In this document: positions 34,144 through 41,311 of the stretch, piece by piece
Layout: each line of letters begins with the position of its first letter
Position numbering within the stretch: position 1 is the stretch's first letter
Source of the DNA: Brucellaceae bacterium
GTDB taxonomy: Bacteria; Pseudomonadota; Alphaproteobacteria; Rhizobiales; Rhizobiaceae
Assembly (NCBI GenBank): GCA_020637775.1
Contig: JACKJV010000002.1
Span: 1 to 64,000, forward strand
Direction of reading: 5' to 3'
DNA: 64,000 bases
Notes under the pieces: model-generated
What the model saw: the letters and a program-made list of their open reading frames with translations, nothing else
What the model was told of the DNA's origin: nothing
The model's database searches: none
Position numbers and translations under genes: made by a program

Positions 34144-35325
34144 ATGAACACCGCATTCGTACCGGCAGGAAAGCCCAGGGACGTTCGCCTCGATGTTGTC
34201 CGGGGCCTGGCCCTGATGACGATTTTCATCAATCACGTTCCGGGCAATCCGCTGGAGCAGTTTACGTCGCGCAACTTCGGCTTTTCCGATGCGGCGGAAG
34301 CCTTCGTGCTGATGTCCGGCATGGCGGTGGCACTGGCCTATTCGAAAGGTTTCTTCCGTGGCGAGTGGCGCAAGACGGCCGGGCGCATGCTCGCCCGCGC
34401 CCGCACGCTCTATGTCGTCCACGTGGTCACCATGTCGCTGGCGCTGGTCATCGTCGGCACCGGGCTTCTTCTCTGTGGTACCGCACAGGTGGCCGGGCAG
34501 GTCAACTTCACCCGTCTCCAGATCGATGGCCTGAAGGCTGTCCTGGGAATCCCGCTTCTGGGCTACCAGATCGGCTACTTCAACATATTGCCGCTCTATG
34601 TGGTGCTGCTTGTCTCCGCCATCGCCTTCCTGGCAATCGGGGTGCGCCATGTCGGGGCCATGCTGGCGCTTTCCGCAAGTCTGTGGGTGCTGGCGCATCT
34701 GACCGGCATCAACCTGCCCAACTGGCCCGGTGACTGGGGCTGGTTTCTCAATCCGTTCGGCTGGCAGCTTGTTTTCGTTGCCGGTATCGCTATCGGGCTG
34801 GGTGTCGTCACCGGCAGGCCGCCGGTGCGCCGTCATCCCGGGCTTCTGGCTTTCGCCTGGGCCTTTGTCATTTTCTCGGCGGTCTGGGTCAGGCTTGGCA
34901 TGGGCGCGGTTCCGGGCCTGGCCGCCCTGCCGGCCCTGTTCGCCGACACGGACAAGGGCGCGCTCGCCTTCCTGCGTCTCGTCCATGTTCTGGCGCTGGC
35001 CTATGTTGTCATCCATACCGGCTGGATCGGCAAGGCGCTCTCAGGCGCGGCTCTCCGGCCGGTCGCGACCATCGGCCGCAACGGCCTTGCGGTCTTCGCC
35101 GCCGGATCGCTTCTGGCCATCGTGCTCCAGGTGCTGTTCGAGGCCCGGCCGGCCGGCCCATGGCAGCGATCGGTCTTGATCGCCATGGGCCTTGGCGCAC
35201 ATTACCTCGTGGCGCTCCTGTTCGATCGCCGGAAGGCCCCGCGAGGGCAGGGCGCGCGTTCGCCCGCCTTGCCGCTTGCCGCCGGAAAGCCCGCCGAACC
35301 CGCCCGCCCGCCGGTTCCGGGCTGA
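34144..35325 (+). CDS. opgC: OpgC-type glucan succinylation membrane protein
   Basis: 393-aa polytopic protein of the OpgC family, with around ten membrane segments. DVRLDVVRGLALMTIFINHVPGNPLEQFTSRNFGFSDAAEAFVLMSGMAVALAYS is the diagnostic N-terminal region, related to acyltransferase-3 proteins. It would transfer succinyl or a similar charged substituent to periplasmic glucans. The start is ATG 34144, 4 nt after opgH; a longer upstream frame is a shadow. The C-terminal tail is proline- and arginine-rich. It completes an opgGHC operon. Confidence 0.87.
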   Translation: MNTAFVPAGKPRDVRLDVVRGLALMTIFINHVPGNPLEQFTSRNFGFSDAAEAFVLMSGMAVALAYSKGFFRGEWRKTAGRMLARARTLYVVHVVTMSLALVIVGTGLLLCGTAQVAGQVNFTRLQIDGLKAVLGIPLLGYQIGYFNILPLYVVLLVSAIAFLAIGVRHVGAMLALSASLWVLAHLTGINLPNWPGDWGWFLNPFGWQLVFVAGIAIGLGVVTGRPPVRRHPGLLAFAWAFVIFSAVWVRLGMGAVPGLAALPALFADTDKGALAFLRLVHVLALAYVVIHTGWIGKALSGAALRPVATIGRNGLAVFAAGSLLAIVLQVLFEARPAGPWQRSVLIAMGLGAHYLVALLFDRRKAPRGQGARSPALPLAAGKPAEPARPPVPG

Positions 35326-35331
35326 GCGCGC

Positions 35332-35640
35332 TCAATCGCCGGTACACGCGCCATAGTCCACGACAGGCACGCTGACATGGCGCAGCGCGACGGCTTTGCC
35401 GGCCCGCATGCGCAGGCTGTCCAGCCGGTCCGCGACCTGCAGGTCGAGGTGCTGTTCCCCGCAATCACGGCACCGCAGGGCCGGCACGTTTTCAATGATC
35501 GTGGGTATTTCGGTCCAGAAGAACACGACGGAAGTGACCACCGGCTTGAGGCGGTGCCCGTGGCAGATACTGCAAGTGGCCGCTGTTCCCGCCGTAGCCG
35601 CATCCTTTCCTCCGCTTGTCGTCATGCCTGGACGATCCAT
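35332..35640 (-). CDS. YgiT-type zinc finger protein
   Basis: 102 aa with two zinc knuckles, CSIC at residues 23-26 and CRDC about 33 residues later (LRCRDCGEQHLDLQVADRLDSLR), the pattern of the MqsA/YgiT N-terminal domain. There is no C-terminal helix-turn-helix and no neighbouring toxin gene, so it is an orphan and not an obvious antitoxin. ATG 35640 has AAGGAG 7 nt upstream. That ribosome-binding site lies in the loop and 3' arm of a hairpin. It ends 6 nt from opgC in convergent orientation. Confidence 0.8.
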   Translation of the reverse strand: MDRPGMTTSGGKDAATAGTAATCSICHGHRLKPVVTSVVFFWTEIPTIIENVPALRCRDCGEQHLDLQVADRLDSLRMRAGKAVALRHVSVPVVDYGACTGD

Positions 35641-35641
35641 G

Positions 35642-35668
35642 GCCGGTCTCCTTGAAAAAAAGACCGGC
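35642..35668 (-). promoter_or_regulatory. Hairpin enclosing the ribosome-binding site of the YgiT-type gene
   Basis: Read on the - strand, GCCGGTCT pairs with AGACCGGC over 8 bp, with an 11-nt loop containing a T-run and the start of AAGGAG. The 3' arm ends 1 nt before the ATG at 35640, so the folded form would hide the ribosome-binding site. Translational control, for instance by temperature or a protein, is inference. Confidence 0.4.
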
Positions 35669-35892
35669 GGACCATGTCCCTCGACATGTTGCGGCCCGCC
35701 GGCTCAAATGCCGCCCGGAATACTGGGGCCGTTGATCCCGGGGCGGAAACCCAGCCGGATGCGCTCCGGTGGTGCGCCAGTGCCGCGCGATGCAATTCCA
35801 ACGGACACGGATACACGGCATGCAGACCGTGAACCGGTTCCGCCGGGCGCGGCCCTGACGGCCCCATATTCGTGGCACGCCGCCCGGCGGCA

Positions 35893-35906
35893 TTGACGGC
35901 TGTCAA
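35893..35906. promoter_or_regulatory. Fnr-type box TTGA-N6-TCAA
   Basis: TTGACGGCTGTCAA, a perfect TTGAC-N4-GTCAA dyad. It lies 138 nt before the phosphoribosyltransferase start and 253 nt before the YgiT-type start. Both half-sites match the anaerobox consensus TTGAT-N4-ATCAA except at the inner base. Confidence 0.55.
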
Positions 35907-35955
35907 CGGCATGGCGGAACCCGGCCACGGTTGCCCGATACGCCGCTTTGCCGGC

Positions 35956-35969
35956 ATGATGGGCGTCAA
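35956..35969. promoter_or_regulatory. Fnr-type box upstream of phosphoribosyltransferase
   Basis: ATGATGGGCGTCAA. Its centre is about 81 nt before the start codon, so a class II position (-41.5) would leave a leader of about 40 nt. It shares TGATG-N3-CGTCAA with boxes at 38576 and 45663. Confidence 0.55.
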
Positions 35970-36043
35970 TGCCGGCACATGCAGGCGATCTATGGTTGGT
36001 TGGCGATGGTCAGATGCCGGACCGGGACGCAGGGGAGGACACG

Positions 36044-36688
36044 ATGGCTTTTGTGTTCGAAGATCGCGCCGAAGCGGGTCGTAAGCTGGTTGCGGCGCTT
36101 GACGGCAGGGACTGGGGCGGGGCTGTCGTCTATGCCTTGCCGCGCGGCGGCGTTCCGGTGGCCGCCGAAATCGCCAGGGCTTTCGGCCTGCCGCTCGACC
36201 TGCTCCTCGTCCGCAAGATCGGGGCGCCCGGACACCCCGAACTGGCCCTCGGTGCCGTGGTGGATGGCGCAGCGCCCGACATTGCCATCAATGAGGATGT
36301 TGCCGCCTCCTACGGCTTCGACGAGGCCGATGTGCGCGAGATGGCCAAGGCCCACCTTGCCGAGATCGAGCGGCGCCACCGCCTGTATCTGGAAGGCCGG
36401 CCACCAATCCCGGCGACGGGCAGGACGGCCATCGTCGTGGATGACGGGATTGCCACGGGCGCCAGCCTGATGGCCGCGCTGCACGCCCTGGCGCGCCGCC
36501 AGCCTGCCCGCATCGTTCTTGCCATTCCCGTGGCACCGCCCGAAACGCTGGCACGGTTGCGCCCCCTGGCCGATGAGGTCGTCTGCCTGGAAGCGCCGGC
36601 GCACTTCTACGCCGTCGGCGCGCACTACCGGTCGTTCGCCCAGGTGGATGACGACGAGGTCGTCTCGCTTCTGCGTGCCTTGCGTTGA
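36044..36688 (+). CDS. Phosphoribosyltransferase family protein
   Basis: 214 aa from ATG 36044 with AGGGGAGGACACG upstream. The PRT-type PRPP-binding loop is AIVVDDGIATGASLMAALHAL (residues 124-144), and VVYALPRGGVPVAAEIARAFGLPLDLLLVRKIGAPGHPELALGAV is the conserved N-terminal half. Such stand-alone proteins are often found beside alpha/beta hydrolases and low-oxygen or stress genes. The base or substrate is unknown. The Fnr-type boxes upstream suggest induction when oxygen is low. It is convergent with fnrN, 10 nt apart. Confidence 0.88.
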   Translation: MAFVFEDRAEAGRKLVAALDGRDWGGAVVYALPRGGVPVAAEIARAFGLPLDLLLVRKIGAPGHPELALGAVVDGAAPDIAINEDVAASYGFDEADVREMAKAHLAEIERRHRLYLEGRPPIPATGRTAIVVDDGIATGASLMAALHALARRQPARIVLAIPVAPPETLARLRPLADEVVCLEAPAHFYAVGAHYRSFAQVDDDEVVSLLRALR

Positions 36689-36698
36689 TCCGCGGCGC

Positions 36699-37505
36699 TC
36701 AGGCCGCGTGCAACGGCGCGGCCGGATTGCCCGCAAGCGGCCGTCCCGCGGCCGCCAGATGGCCATGCCTCAAGGATTGCAATTCCTCGCCGATGGATGC
36801 CGCCATGGCATTGAGCCGCTTCCTGTCGGTGATGATGACCTTCTGGCCGTCCACGACGGTCAGGATCTGCTTGCGCGCCAGTTGCTGCATGTTGCGAGAC
36901 AGCGTTTCGGTCGTCGTCCCGAGATAGGCGGCGAGATCCTTGCGCGAAACGGGTATTTCAAGCGCCAGCGGTTCGCTCGCCGGCCTGGCGCCCTGCCGCC
37001 TTGCGCTCAGCGCGAAGAGATAGCCGGCAAGCCGTTGCAGGGTTGTCCTGCAATTGAACAGCGTCAGCCATTCCTGGATTTCCTCTGCCTGGCGCTGTGC
37101 CGTTTCCAGCACCGCGCAGGAAAAGTCCGTGCATTGCTGCGTCAGCTTGATGAAGGCCGCGCGCGGGATGAGGCAGATGGACGAGACGGTGGCGCTTTCA
37201 TAGGCAAAACGCGACGTCTTCTCGAACGCATTGCCGATCAGCCGGCCATCTTCGATGAGACCGATGACCATGTGCCGCCCATCCGCCGTGGTGTTTGAAA
37301 TCTTGACGGTGCCGTGGCGCACGATACCCAGATGATGCACGCTCTCGCCTTGCGCGATGATGGTTGCCCCTGGCGCATAGCTGGCGGTTGACGACACGCC
37401 TGCAATGGACTGAAGGACGGATTGCTGGACACCCTTGCATGGCCCGTGCAAACGCGACGGACATGACGAACACCGATTGCCGGCAAGAACATGCGGCCCC
37501 TGCAT
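36699..37505 (-). CDS. fnrN: Oxygen-sensing Crp/Fnr regulator, FnrN type
   Basis: 268 aa from ATG 37505, which has GGGGAGG upstream; an ATG at 37538 is possible but lacks one. N-terminal cysteines C12, C15 and C23 in RCSSCPSRLHGPCKG follow C-x2-C-x7-C, and C111 (SSICLIP) aligns with the fourth Fnr ligand, so a [4Fe-4S] oxygen sensor is likely. The cyclic-nucleotide-binding-like barrel (residues 30-140) leads to a helix-turn-helix VSRKDLAAYLGTTTETLSRNMQQL, whose E200-x2-S203-R204 is the TTGA-reading triad of Fnr. An Fnr-like box precedes it, suggesting autoregulation. It probably controls the surrounding block. Confidence 0.9.
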   Translation of the reverse strand: MQGPHVLAGNRCSSCPSRLHGPCKGVQQSVLQSIAGVSSTASYAPGATIIAQGESVHHLGIVRHGTVKISNTTADGRHMVIGLIEDGRLIGNAFEKTSRFAYESATVSSICLIPRAAFIKLTQQCTDFSCAVLETAQRQAEEIQEWLTLFNCRTTLQRLAGYLFALSARRQGARPASEPLALEIPVSRKDLAAYLGTTTETLSRNMQQLARKQILTVVDGQKVIITDRKRLNAMAASIGEELQSLRHGHLAAAGRPLAGNPAAPLHAA

Positions 37506-37621
37506 TGCCACTGCCTCCCCTGTTGTTTGCCCGCACACGGCCGGATATCGTTCGGTGCATCCGGTTGGTCCATGTGACTGCTACCTCTCAGGTAACAATA
37601 AAATCCTATTTTCTGGATTAA

Positions 37622-37635
37622 TTGATCTGCAACAA
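37622..37635. promoter_or_regulatory. Fnr-type box upstream of fnrN
   Basis: TTGATCTGCAACAA (TTGAT-N4-AACAA, one mismatch from consensus) in an AT-rich stretch 117 nt before the fnrN start. It fits autoregulation and could also affect the convergent end of the response-regulator gene, though that is unlikely. Confidence 0.45.
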
Positions 37636-37679
37636 ATCTTTTGTTGAGAATTGTTGAGCGGGTTCTTGCGCTTGCTTTG

Positions 37680-38462
37680 TCACTCGGGGTCGCCTTCGTC
37701 CTCGGGCATCCGGATTGCCGGCCGCACATCGCCGACGAAGACATAGCCCACGCCCCGGACGCTCTTGATCAGCGTCTCGTTTTCCGTCGCCTTGCCGTGC
37801 TCGATCTTGTCGCGCAGATGGGCAATGTGTCCGTCCAGCGTCCGGTCCAGCGGATCGCGTTTGCGTCCGCGCAGTTTCTGCCAGATCTCGTCACGCGACA
37901 GGATCCTGCCCGGATTTTCCAGGAACAGCGCCAGCAGGTTGAACTCCGTTTCCGTCAGGTGGATTTCGTGCCTGTCATTTGACCGTACGAGCCGGCGCAC
38001 CCCGTTGAAGACCGTATGGTCGAAGGAAAGCTCCGTCTCCTCCTCCATCCGCTGATGCGGCAGCCGTCCGTAGCGTTCGAGCACGGTCTGCACCCTTATT
38101 TCCACTTCCCTTGGATGAAAGGGCTTGGTGATGTAGTCGTCGGCGCCACTTTCAAGGCCGGCGACCCGGTCCCCGGGCTCCGAGCGCGCTGTGATGATGA
38201 TGACGGGTATGTTCTTCTCGGCGCGCAACGCGCGGGCCAGATCAAGGCCGTCTTCGCCCCCCAGCACGATGTCGAGCGTCACCAGATCGAACGGGCCCTC
38301 GCGCAGGCGCTGGAACAGGTCGTCCCGGCTGCCGGCCTCGGCAGTCGCATGCCCGGCCTGTGTCAGGGCCTCGACAAGCATCGCACGCAATGCGGGATCG
38401 TCGTCGGCGACGAGTATCCTGCACTTCGTGTGTTCTCTGCCGCCCTCGGTTTCGCCCTGCAT
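37680..38462 (-). CDS. OmpR-family response regulator
   Basis: 260 aa. Receiver domain: acidic pocket D20-D22 in RILVADDDPALR, phospho-acceptor D64 in DLVTLDIVLGGEDG, IIITARS, and lysine in YITKPFHP. The C-terminal winged helix has EIHLTETEFNLLALFLENPGRILSRDEIWQKLRGRKRDPLDRTLDGHIAHLRDKIE and ends with the wing VRGVGYVF. No histidine kinase gene is adjacent, so it is an orphan in this window. An AT-rich stretch just upstream (about 38482-38515) probably holds its promoter. The acidic C-terminal tail (MPEDEGDPE) is dispensable-looking. Confidence 0.92.
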   Translation of the reverse strand: MQGETEGGREHTKCRILVADDDPALRAMLVEALTQAGHATAEAGSRDDLFQRLREGPFDLVTLDIVLGGEDGLDLARALRAEKNIPVIIITARSEPGDRVAGLESGADDYITKPFHPREVEIRVQTVLERYGRLPHQRMEEETELSFDHTVFNGVRRLVRSNDRHEIHLTETEFNLLALFLENPGRILSRDEIWQKLRGRKRDPLDRTLDGHIAHLRDKIEHGKATENETLIKSVRGVGYVFVGDVRPAIRMPEDEGDPE

Positions 38463-38575
38463 GTATCCTCCCGTCCGTCCGGCTAATAATTAGATAATTT
38501 GAATATATCAGAAATAAGCGACGAACATCCACGCTTCTTCGTCGTTTCGCATTCGCCGGTCTTCCACCGCCGGCG

Positions 38576-38589
38576 ATGATGCCCGTCAA
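38576..38589. promoter_or_regulatory. Fnr-type box upstream of the hydrolase gene
   Basis: ATGATGCCCGTCAA. Thirteen of its 14 bases are identical to the box at 45663-45676. Its centre is about 99 nt before the hydrolase start at 38682, giving a predicted leader of about 58 nt for a class II promoter. Confidence 0.55.
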
Positions 38590-38681
38590 TGGAACCGTGC
38601 GGCGAACGGGCGATCATGGCCGGGCGGCTGAAGAAAGGGCAGGGGCAGGGAGGCCGGGCCGGGGAGGAAGAAGGGAACGCC

Positions 38682-39341
38682 ATGCTGGAAACCGATGTCT
38701 TCGTCGATGCGCCGGACACCCCCGAAGGCAGCCTTCCCGGAATGCTGCTGCTGCCCGGGCGGGCCTGTGGCCTGGTCGTGTTTGCCCATGGCAGCGGCAG
38801 CAGCCGGATGAGTCCGCGCAATCGCCAGCTTGCCGGCTGGCTTGCGGAGCGGGGCCTTGCAACGCTTCTGTTTGACCTCCTGACCGCATCGGAGGCCGCC
38901 GGGCGCGCGAATGTCTTCGACATCCCCTTGCTGGCCCGCCGCCTTGTGCGTGCGGTTGAATGGGCGGCGCGGGTGCCGCCGCTCGACAGCTTGCCGGTCG
39001 GCCTGTTTGGCGCCAGCACCGGTGCCGCCGCCGCCTTGCTGGCCGCCGCACAGGCACCGCAACGGGTCGCCGCCGTGGTATCGCGCGGCGGACGGGCCGA
39101 CATGGTGGTCGACGATCTGGCCCGCGTCACCGCGCCCACCCTGCTGATCGTGGGTTCGCACGACCCGCAGGTGCTGGCGCTGAACCGCCTCGCCCTGTCC
39201 CGGCTGACCTGCGATTGCCGCCTCGAAATCGTCCCCGGCGCCACCCATCTGTTCGAGGAACCGGGCGCATTGCGGCAGGTGGCCGGGCTTGCCGGCGGCT
39301 GGTTTGCCCGGCATCTTTGCGGGGCTGGTGAAAAGGCTTGA
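38682..39341 (+). CDS. Alpha/beta hydrolase, dienelactone hydrolase-like
   Basis: 219 aa from ATG 38682, with GGGGAGGAAG upstream. ATG 38616 would add a glycine-rich leader. The alpha/beta-hydrolase core is GLVVFAHGSGSSRMSPRNRQLAGWLAERGLATLLFDLL, with an oxyanion HGSG. The nucleophile elbow is GLFGASTGAAAALL (serine in G-A-S-T-G), with the acid in LLIVGSHDPQVLALN and the histidine in PGATHLFEEPG. These are a complete Ser-Asp-His triad. The substrate is unknown. It sits with the phosphoribosyltransferase and DUF3775 genes under similar Fnr-type boxes. Confidence 0.85.
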   Translation: MLETDVFVDAPDTPEGSLPGMLLLPGRACGLVVFAHGSGSSRMSPRNRQLAGWLAERGLATLLFDLLTASEAAGRANVFDIPLLARRLVRAVEWAARVPPLDSLPVGLFGASTGAAAALLAAAQAPQRVAAVVSRGGRADMVVDDLARVTAPTLLIVGSHDPQVLALNRLALSRLTCDCRLEIVPGATHLFEEPGALRQVAGLAGGWFARHLCGAGEKA

Positions 39342-39365
39342 AAATCCGGCCTCCGGTGCCGTTTC

Positions 39366-39379
39366 ATGACCTGTATCAA
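39366..39379. promoter_or_regulatory. Fnr-type box upstream of the DUF3775 gene
   Basis: ATGACCTGTATCAA (ATGA-N6-TCAA). Its centre is about 62 nt before the start at 39435, leaving about 21 nt of leader for a class II promoter. Confidence 0.5.
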
Positions 39380-39434
39380 GGGCGGCCGGCCGGCGTTGCA
39401 TCATGGTTGGGCGCAAGGATGACAGGAGGCTGAC

Positions 39435-39830
39435 ATGGCCGTATTGGCAATCGACAGCAATGAGTTGAGCGGTATCCTGCTGCGCCTGCGGGCGCTCATG
39501 GCCCGCGAGGAAAATGATGTCCCTGATCCCGGAGGCAATCCCGGCGATGACGAGGTGCCGGCCGCCTTGCAGGATCTGCCCGATGATCTGAGCCGCGAGG
39601 AAGTGATCGAGGAAATCGAGGCGCTCAACGACGATCAGCAGGACGCGCTGGTTGCCCTGTCCTGGCTGGGCCGGGGCGATTACGAGCCGCAGGAATGGGA
39701 GAGCGCCCTGGCCATGGCGCGCGAGCGCCATTCTGGCTCAACAGCGGAATATCTTCTTTCCCACCCGCTTGTCGCCGAACAGATCGACGACGGCTGGGAG
39801 ATGCTGCGCGAGGCCGGTGAACTGGAGTGA
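39435..39830 (+). CDS. DUF3775 domain-containing protein
   Basis: 131 aa, very acidic. The core DLPDDLSREEVIEEIEALNDDQQDALVALSWLGRGDYEPQEWESALAMARERHSGSTAEYLLSHPLVAEQIDDGWEML matches the DUF3775 pattern as I know it. It is probably a soluble helical protein of unknown biochemical role. AGGAGGCTGAC precedes ATG 39435, and an Fnr-type box lies upstream. It converges with the acyl carrier protein gene, 30 nt apart. Confidence 0.85.
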   Translation: MAVLAIDSNELSGILLRLRALMAREENDVPDPGGNPGDDEVPAALQDLPDDLSREEVIEEIEALNDDQQDALVALSWLGRGDYEPQEWESALAMARERHSGSTAEYLLSHPLVAEQIDDGWEMLREAGELE

Positions 39831-39860
39831 GAGCGCCGTCGCCCGGCTTGCAGACGGGGA

Positions 39861-40121
39861 TCACCGCGCCTGCGCGGCCCTGGTCTTTTCTTCCAGATAG
39901 GCGGCCAGCGCGTTGACCGAACCCATCCGGTCATAGTCGCTTTCGGGCATCGGCGCTCCGGTCAGTTCCGACAGCGCGGCGACGAGATTGAGGAAGTCCA
40001 TCGAATCGATGTCGAATTCCTCGCGCAGGTCGCCATCGCGGTCGACATCGGCCATGTCGATATCGGGCGCGATGCGATGCAGTTCGCGGGCAAGAAGCGT
40101 CTCCAGCGTTTCATTCGTCAT
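39861..40121 (-). CDS. Acyl carrier protein
   Basis: 86 aa. The phosphopantetheine attachment site is S40 in EEFDIDSMDFLNLVAALSE (DSM variant of DSL), and the flanking helices are typical: ETLLARELHRIAPDIDM and SDYDRMGSVNALAAYLEE. It is the last gene of a - strand operon and overlaps the E2 gene by ATGA. It is not next to fatty acid synthase genes, so it is a specialised carrier. It may accept acyl groups produced by the 2-oxoacid dehydrogenase or the ligase, by inference. Confidence 0.9.
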   Translation of the reverse strand: MTNETLETLLARELHRIAPDIDMADVDRDGDLREEFDIDSMDFLNLVAALSELTGAPMPESDYDRMGSVNALAAYLEEKTRAAQAR

Positions 40122-41308
40122 AGGTTTTCCGGCTCCTGCAACAATTGGCCGATCCGCGCCAGGAAAAGCGCGCCGCGATGGCCGTCGCTCACCCGGTGGT
40201 CGGCGGAAAGCGTGATCGAGGTGACAAGGCGGGCGGAGACGTCCGTCTCCTCTGCCCAGGGGCGCAGGCGCGGCGTTCCGAAGCCGACCAGTGCGACCTG
40301 CGGCGGATAGATGACGCCGAACAGGCGGTCGACGCCCCGGTCGCCAAGGCTGGAGATCGTGATGGTTGCATCGGCCAGTTCGCCCGACCTGTAGCGCCCG
40401 GCGCGCACCCGTGCCACAAGATCGGCAATGGCCGCCATCAGATCGTCGAGAGACCTGGACCCGGCATCGTGAATGGCGGGCGCCACCAGCCCGCCGCCGC
40501 GAATGTTGATCGCGACGCCCGCATGCACCGCCGGGGCAGGGGCAAAGCCGTCTGCGCCGCGATGGCCGTTGAATTCCGGGTATTTGGCGCAGGCCCGCGC
40601 CACGGCCTTGACGAAAAGGGCGATGAGCAGCATCCGCTCCGCCGCCGGCCTGCCGTCGTTGACATGTGCCAGGAAGCGCGCGGCGGCCGAAAGGTCCGTG
40701 TCATGGGCCAGGTAGTAATGCGGGATCTCACGCTTGGAGCGCGCCATGGCCGCGGCGATGGCCGCGCGCATGCCCTGCGCACCCGTTGCGGCTGGCTTGC
40801 TGTCACCGCGCGCCTCGACATCTGCAAGCAGCACAGCACCGCCGGGTCCGCTGCCGGTCAGTCCGGCAAGGTCGAGGCCCCGCGTCTGTGAGAGGCGGCG
40901 GGCAGCCGGACTGGCGCGCACGAAACCGCTGTCACCCGCCGGGCTCGAAGCGGCAGCAAGCGCCGTGCCGGCTGGTCGTTCCGGCGAGGCATCTTGGCTG
41001 GTGGCGGCAGGCGCCGGTGCAAGTGGTTCCGGCGCCACGGGTTCGGGAGCAGATCTGGGTGACGCGGCATCTGCGTGGCCCAGAATGCTCGCCAGCGGCG
41101 CGCCCACCGGCACGGTTTCGCCGATCCGCGCGACCAGTTCGCTGATCGTCCCGTCCTCGAAAACCTCGATTTCGATGGCGCCCTTCTGCGTTTCAACCAC
41201 GGCGACGATGTCGCCGCGCTTCACCGTGTCGCCCGGTTTCACAAGCCATTCGGCCAGCGTGCCCGCTTCCATGTCGGCGCCAAGCGAGGGCATGCGGAAT
41301 ATGCCCAT
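40118..41308 (-). CDS. 2-oxoacid dehydrogenase complex E2 (dihydrolipoamide acyltransferase)
   Basis: 396 aa. The N-terminal lipoyl domain carries the lipoylated lysine K42 in VVETQKGAIEIEVF. An alanine/proline-rich linker (about residues 80-125) leads to a peripheral-subunit-binding domain, VRASPAARRLSQTRGLDLAGLTGSGPGGAVLLADV. A compact catalytic domain ends with SADHRVSDGHRGALFLARI, which holds the catalytic histidine and aspartate (DHR-x2-DG). Acyl transfer from E1 to CoA is expected. It overlaps the ACP gene by 4 nt and follows the E1 gene by 3 nt. No E3 gene is present here. Confidence 0.91.
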   Translation of the reverse strand: MGIFRMPSLGADMEAGTLAEWLVKPGDTVKRGDIVAVVETQKGAIEIEVFEDGTISELVARIGETVPVGAPLASILGHADAASPRSAPEPVAPEPLAPAPAATSQDASPERPAGTALAAASSPAGDSGFVRASPAARRLSQTRGLDLAGLTGSGPGGAVLLADVEARGDSKPAATGAQGMRAAIAAAMARSKREIPHYYLAHDTDLSAAARFLAHVNDGRPAAERMLLIALFVKAVARACAKYPEFNGHRGADGFAPAPAVHAGVAINIRGGGLVAPAIHDAGSRSLDDLMAAIADLVARVRAGRYRSGELADATITISSLGDRGVDRLFGVIYPPQVALVGFGTPRLRPWAEETDVSARLVTSITLSADHRVSDGHRGALFLARIGQLLQEPENL

Positions 41309-41311
41309 GGT

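Larger units (their letters stand above)
35641..36043. promoter_or_regulatory. Divergent intergenic region with Fnr-like boxes
   Basis: About 400 nt without a credible gene between the YgiT-type gene and the phosphoribosyltransferase. Besides the hairpin at its left edge it holds two Crp/Fnr-type sites (35893-35906 and 35956-35969). I see nothing else. Confidence 0.55.

Noticed and set aside
35332..35640. YgiT-type protein as antitoxin of a toxin-antitoxin pair
   Set aside because: No MqsR-like or other small toxin gene is adjacent, and the protein has no DNA-binding domain.
38482..38515. TTGAATATATCAG upstream of the response-regulator gene as another Fnr box
   Set aside because: The spacer between the TTGA and TCA half-sites is 5 nt, not 6, so it does not fit the dyad.
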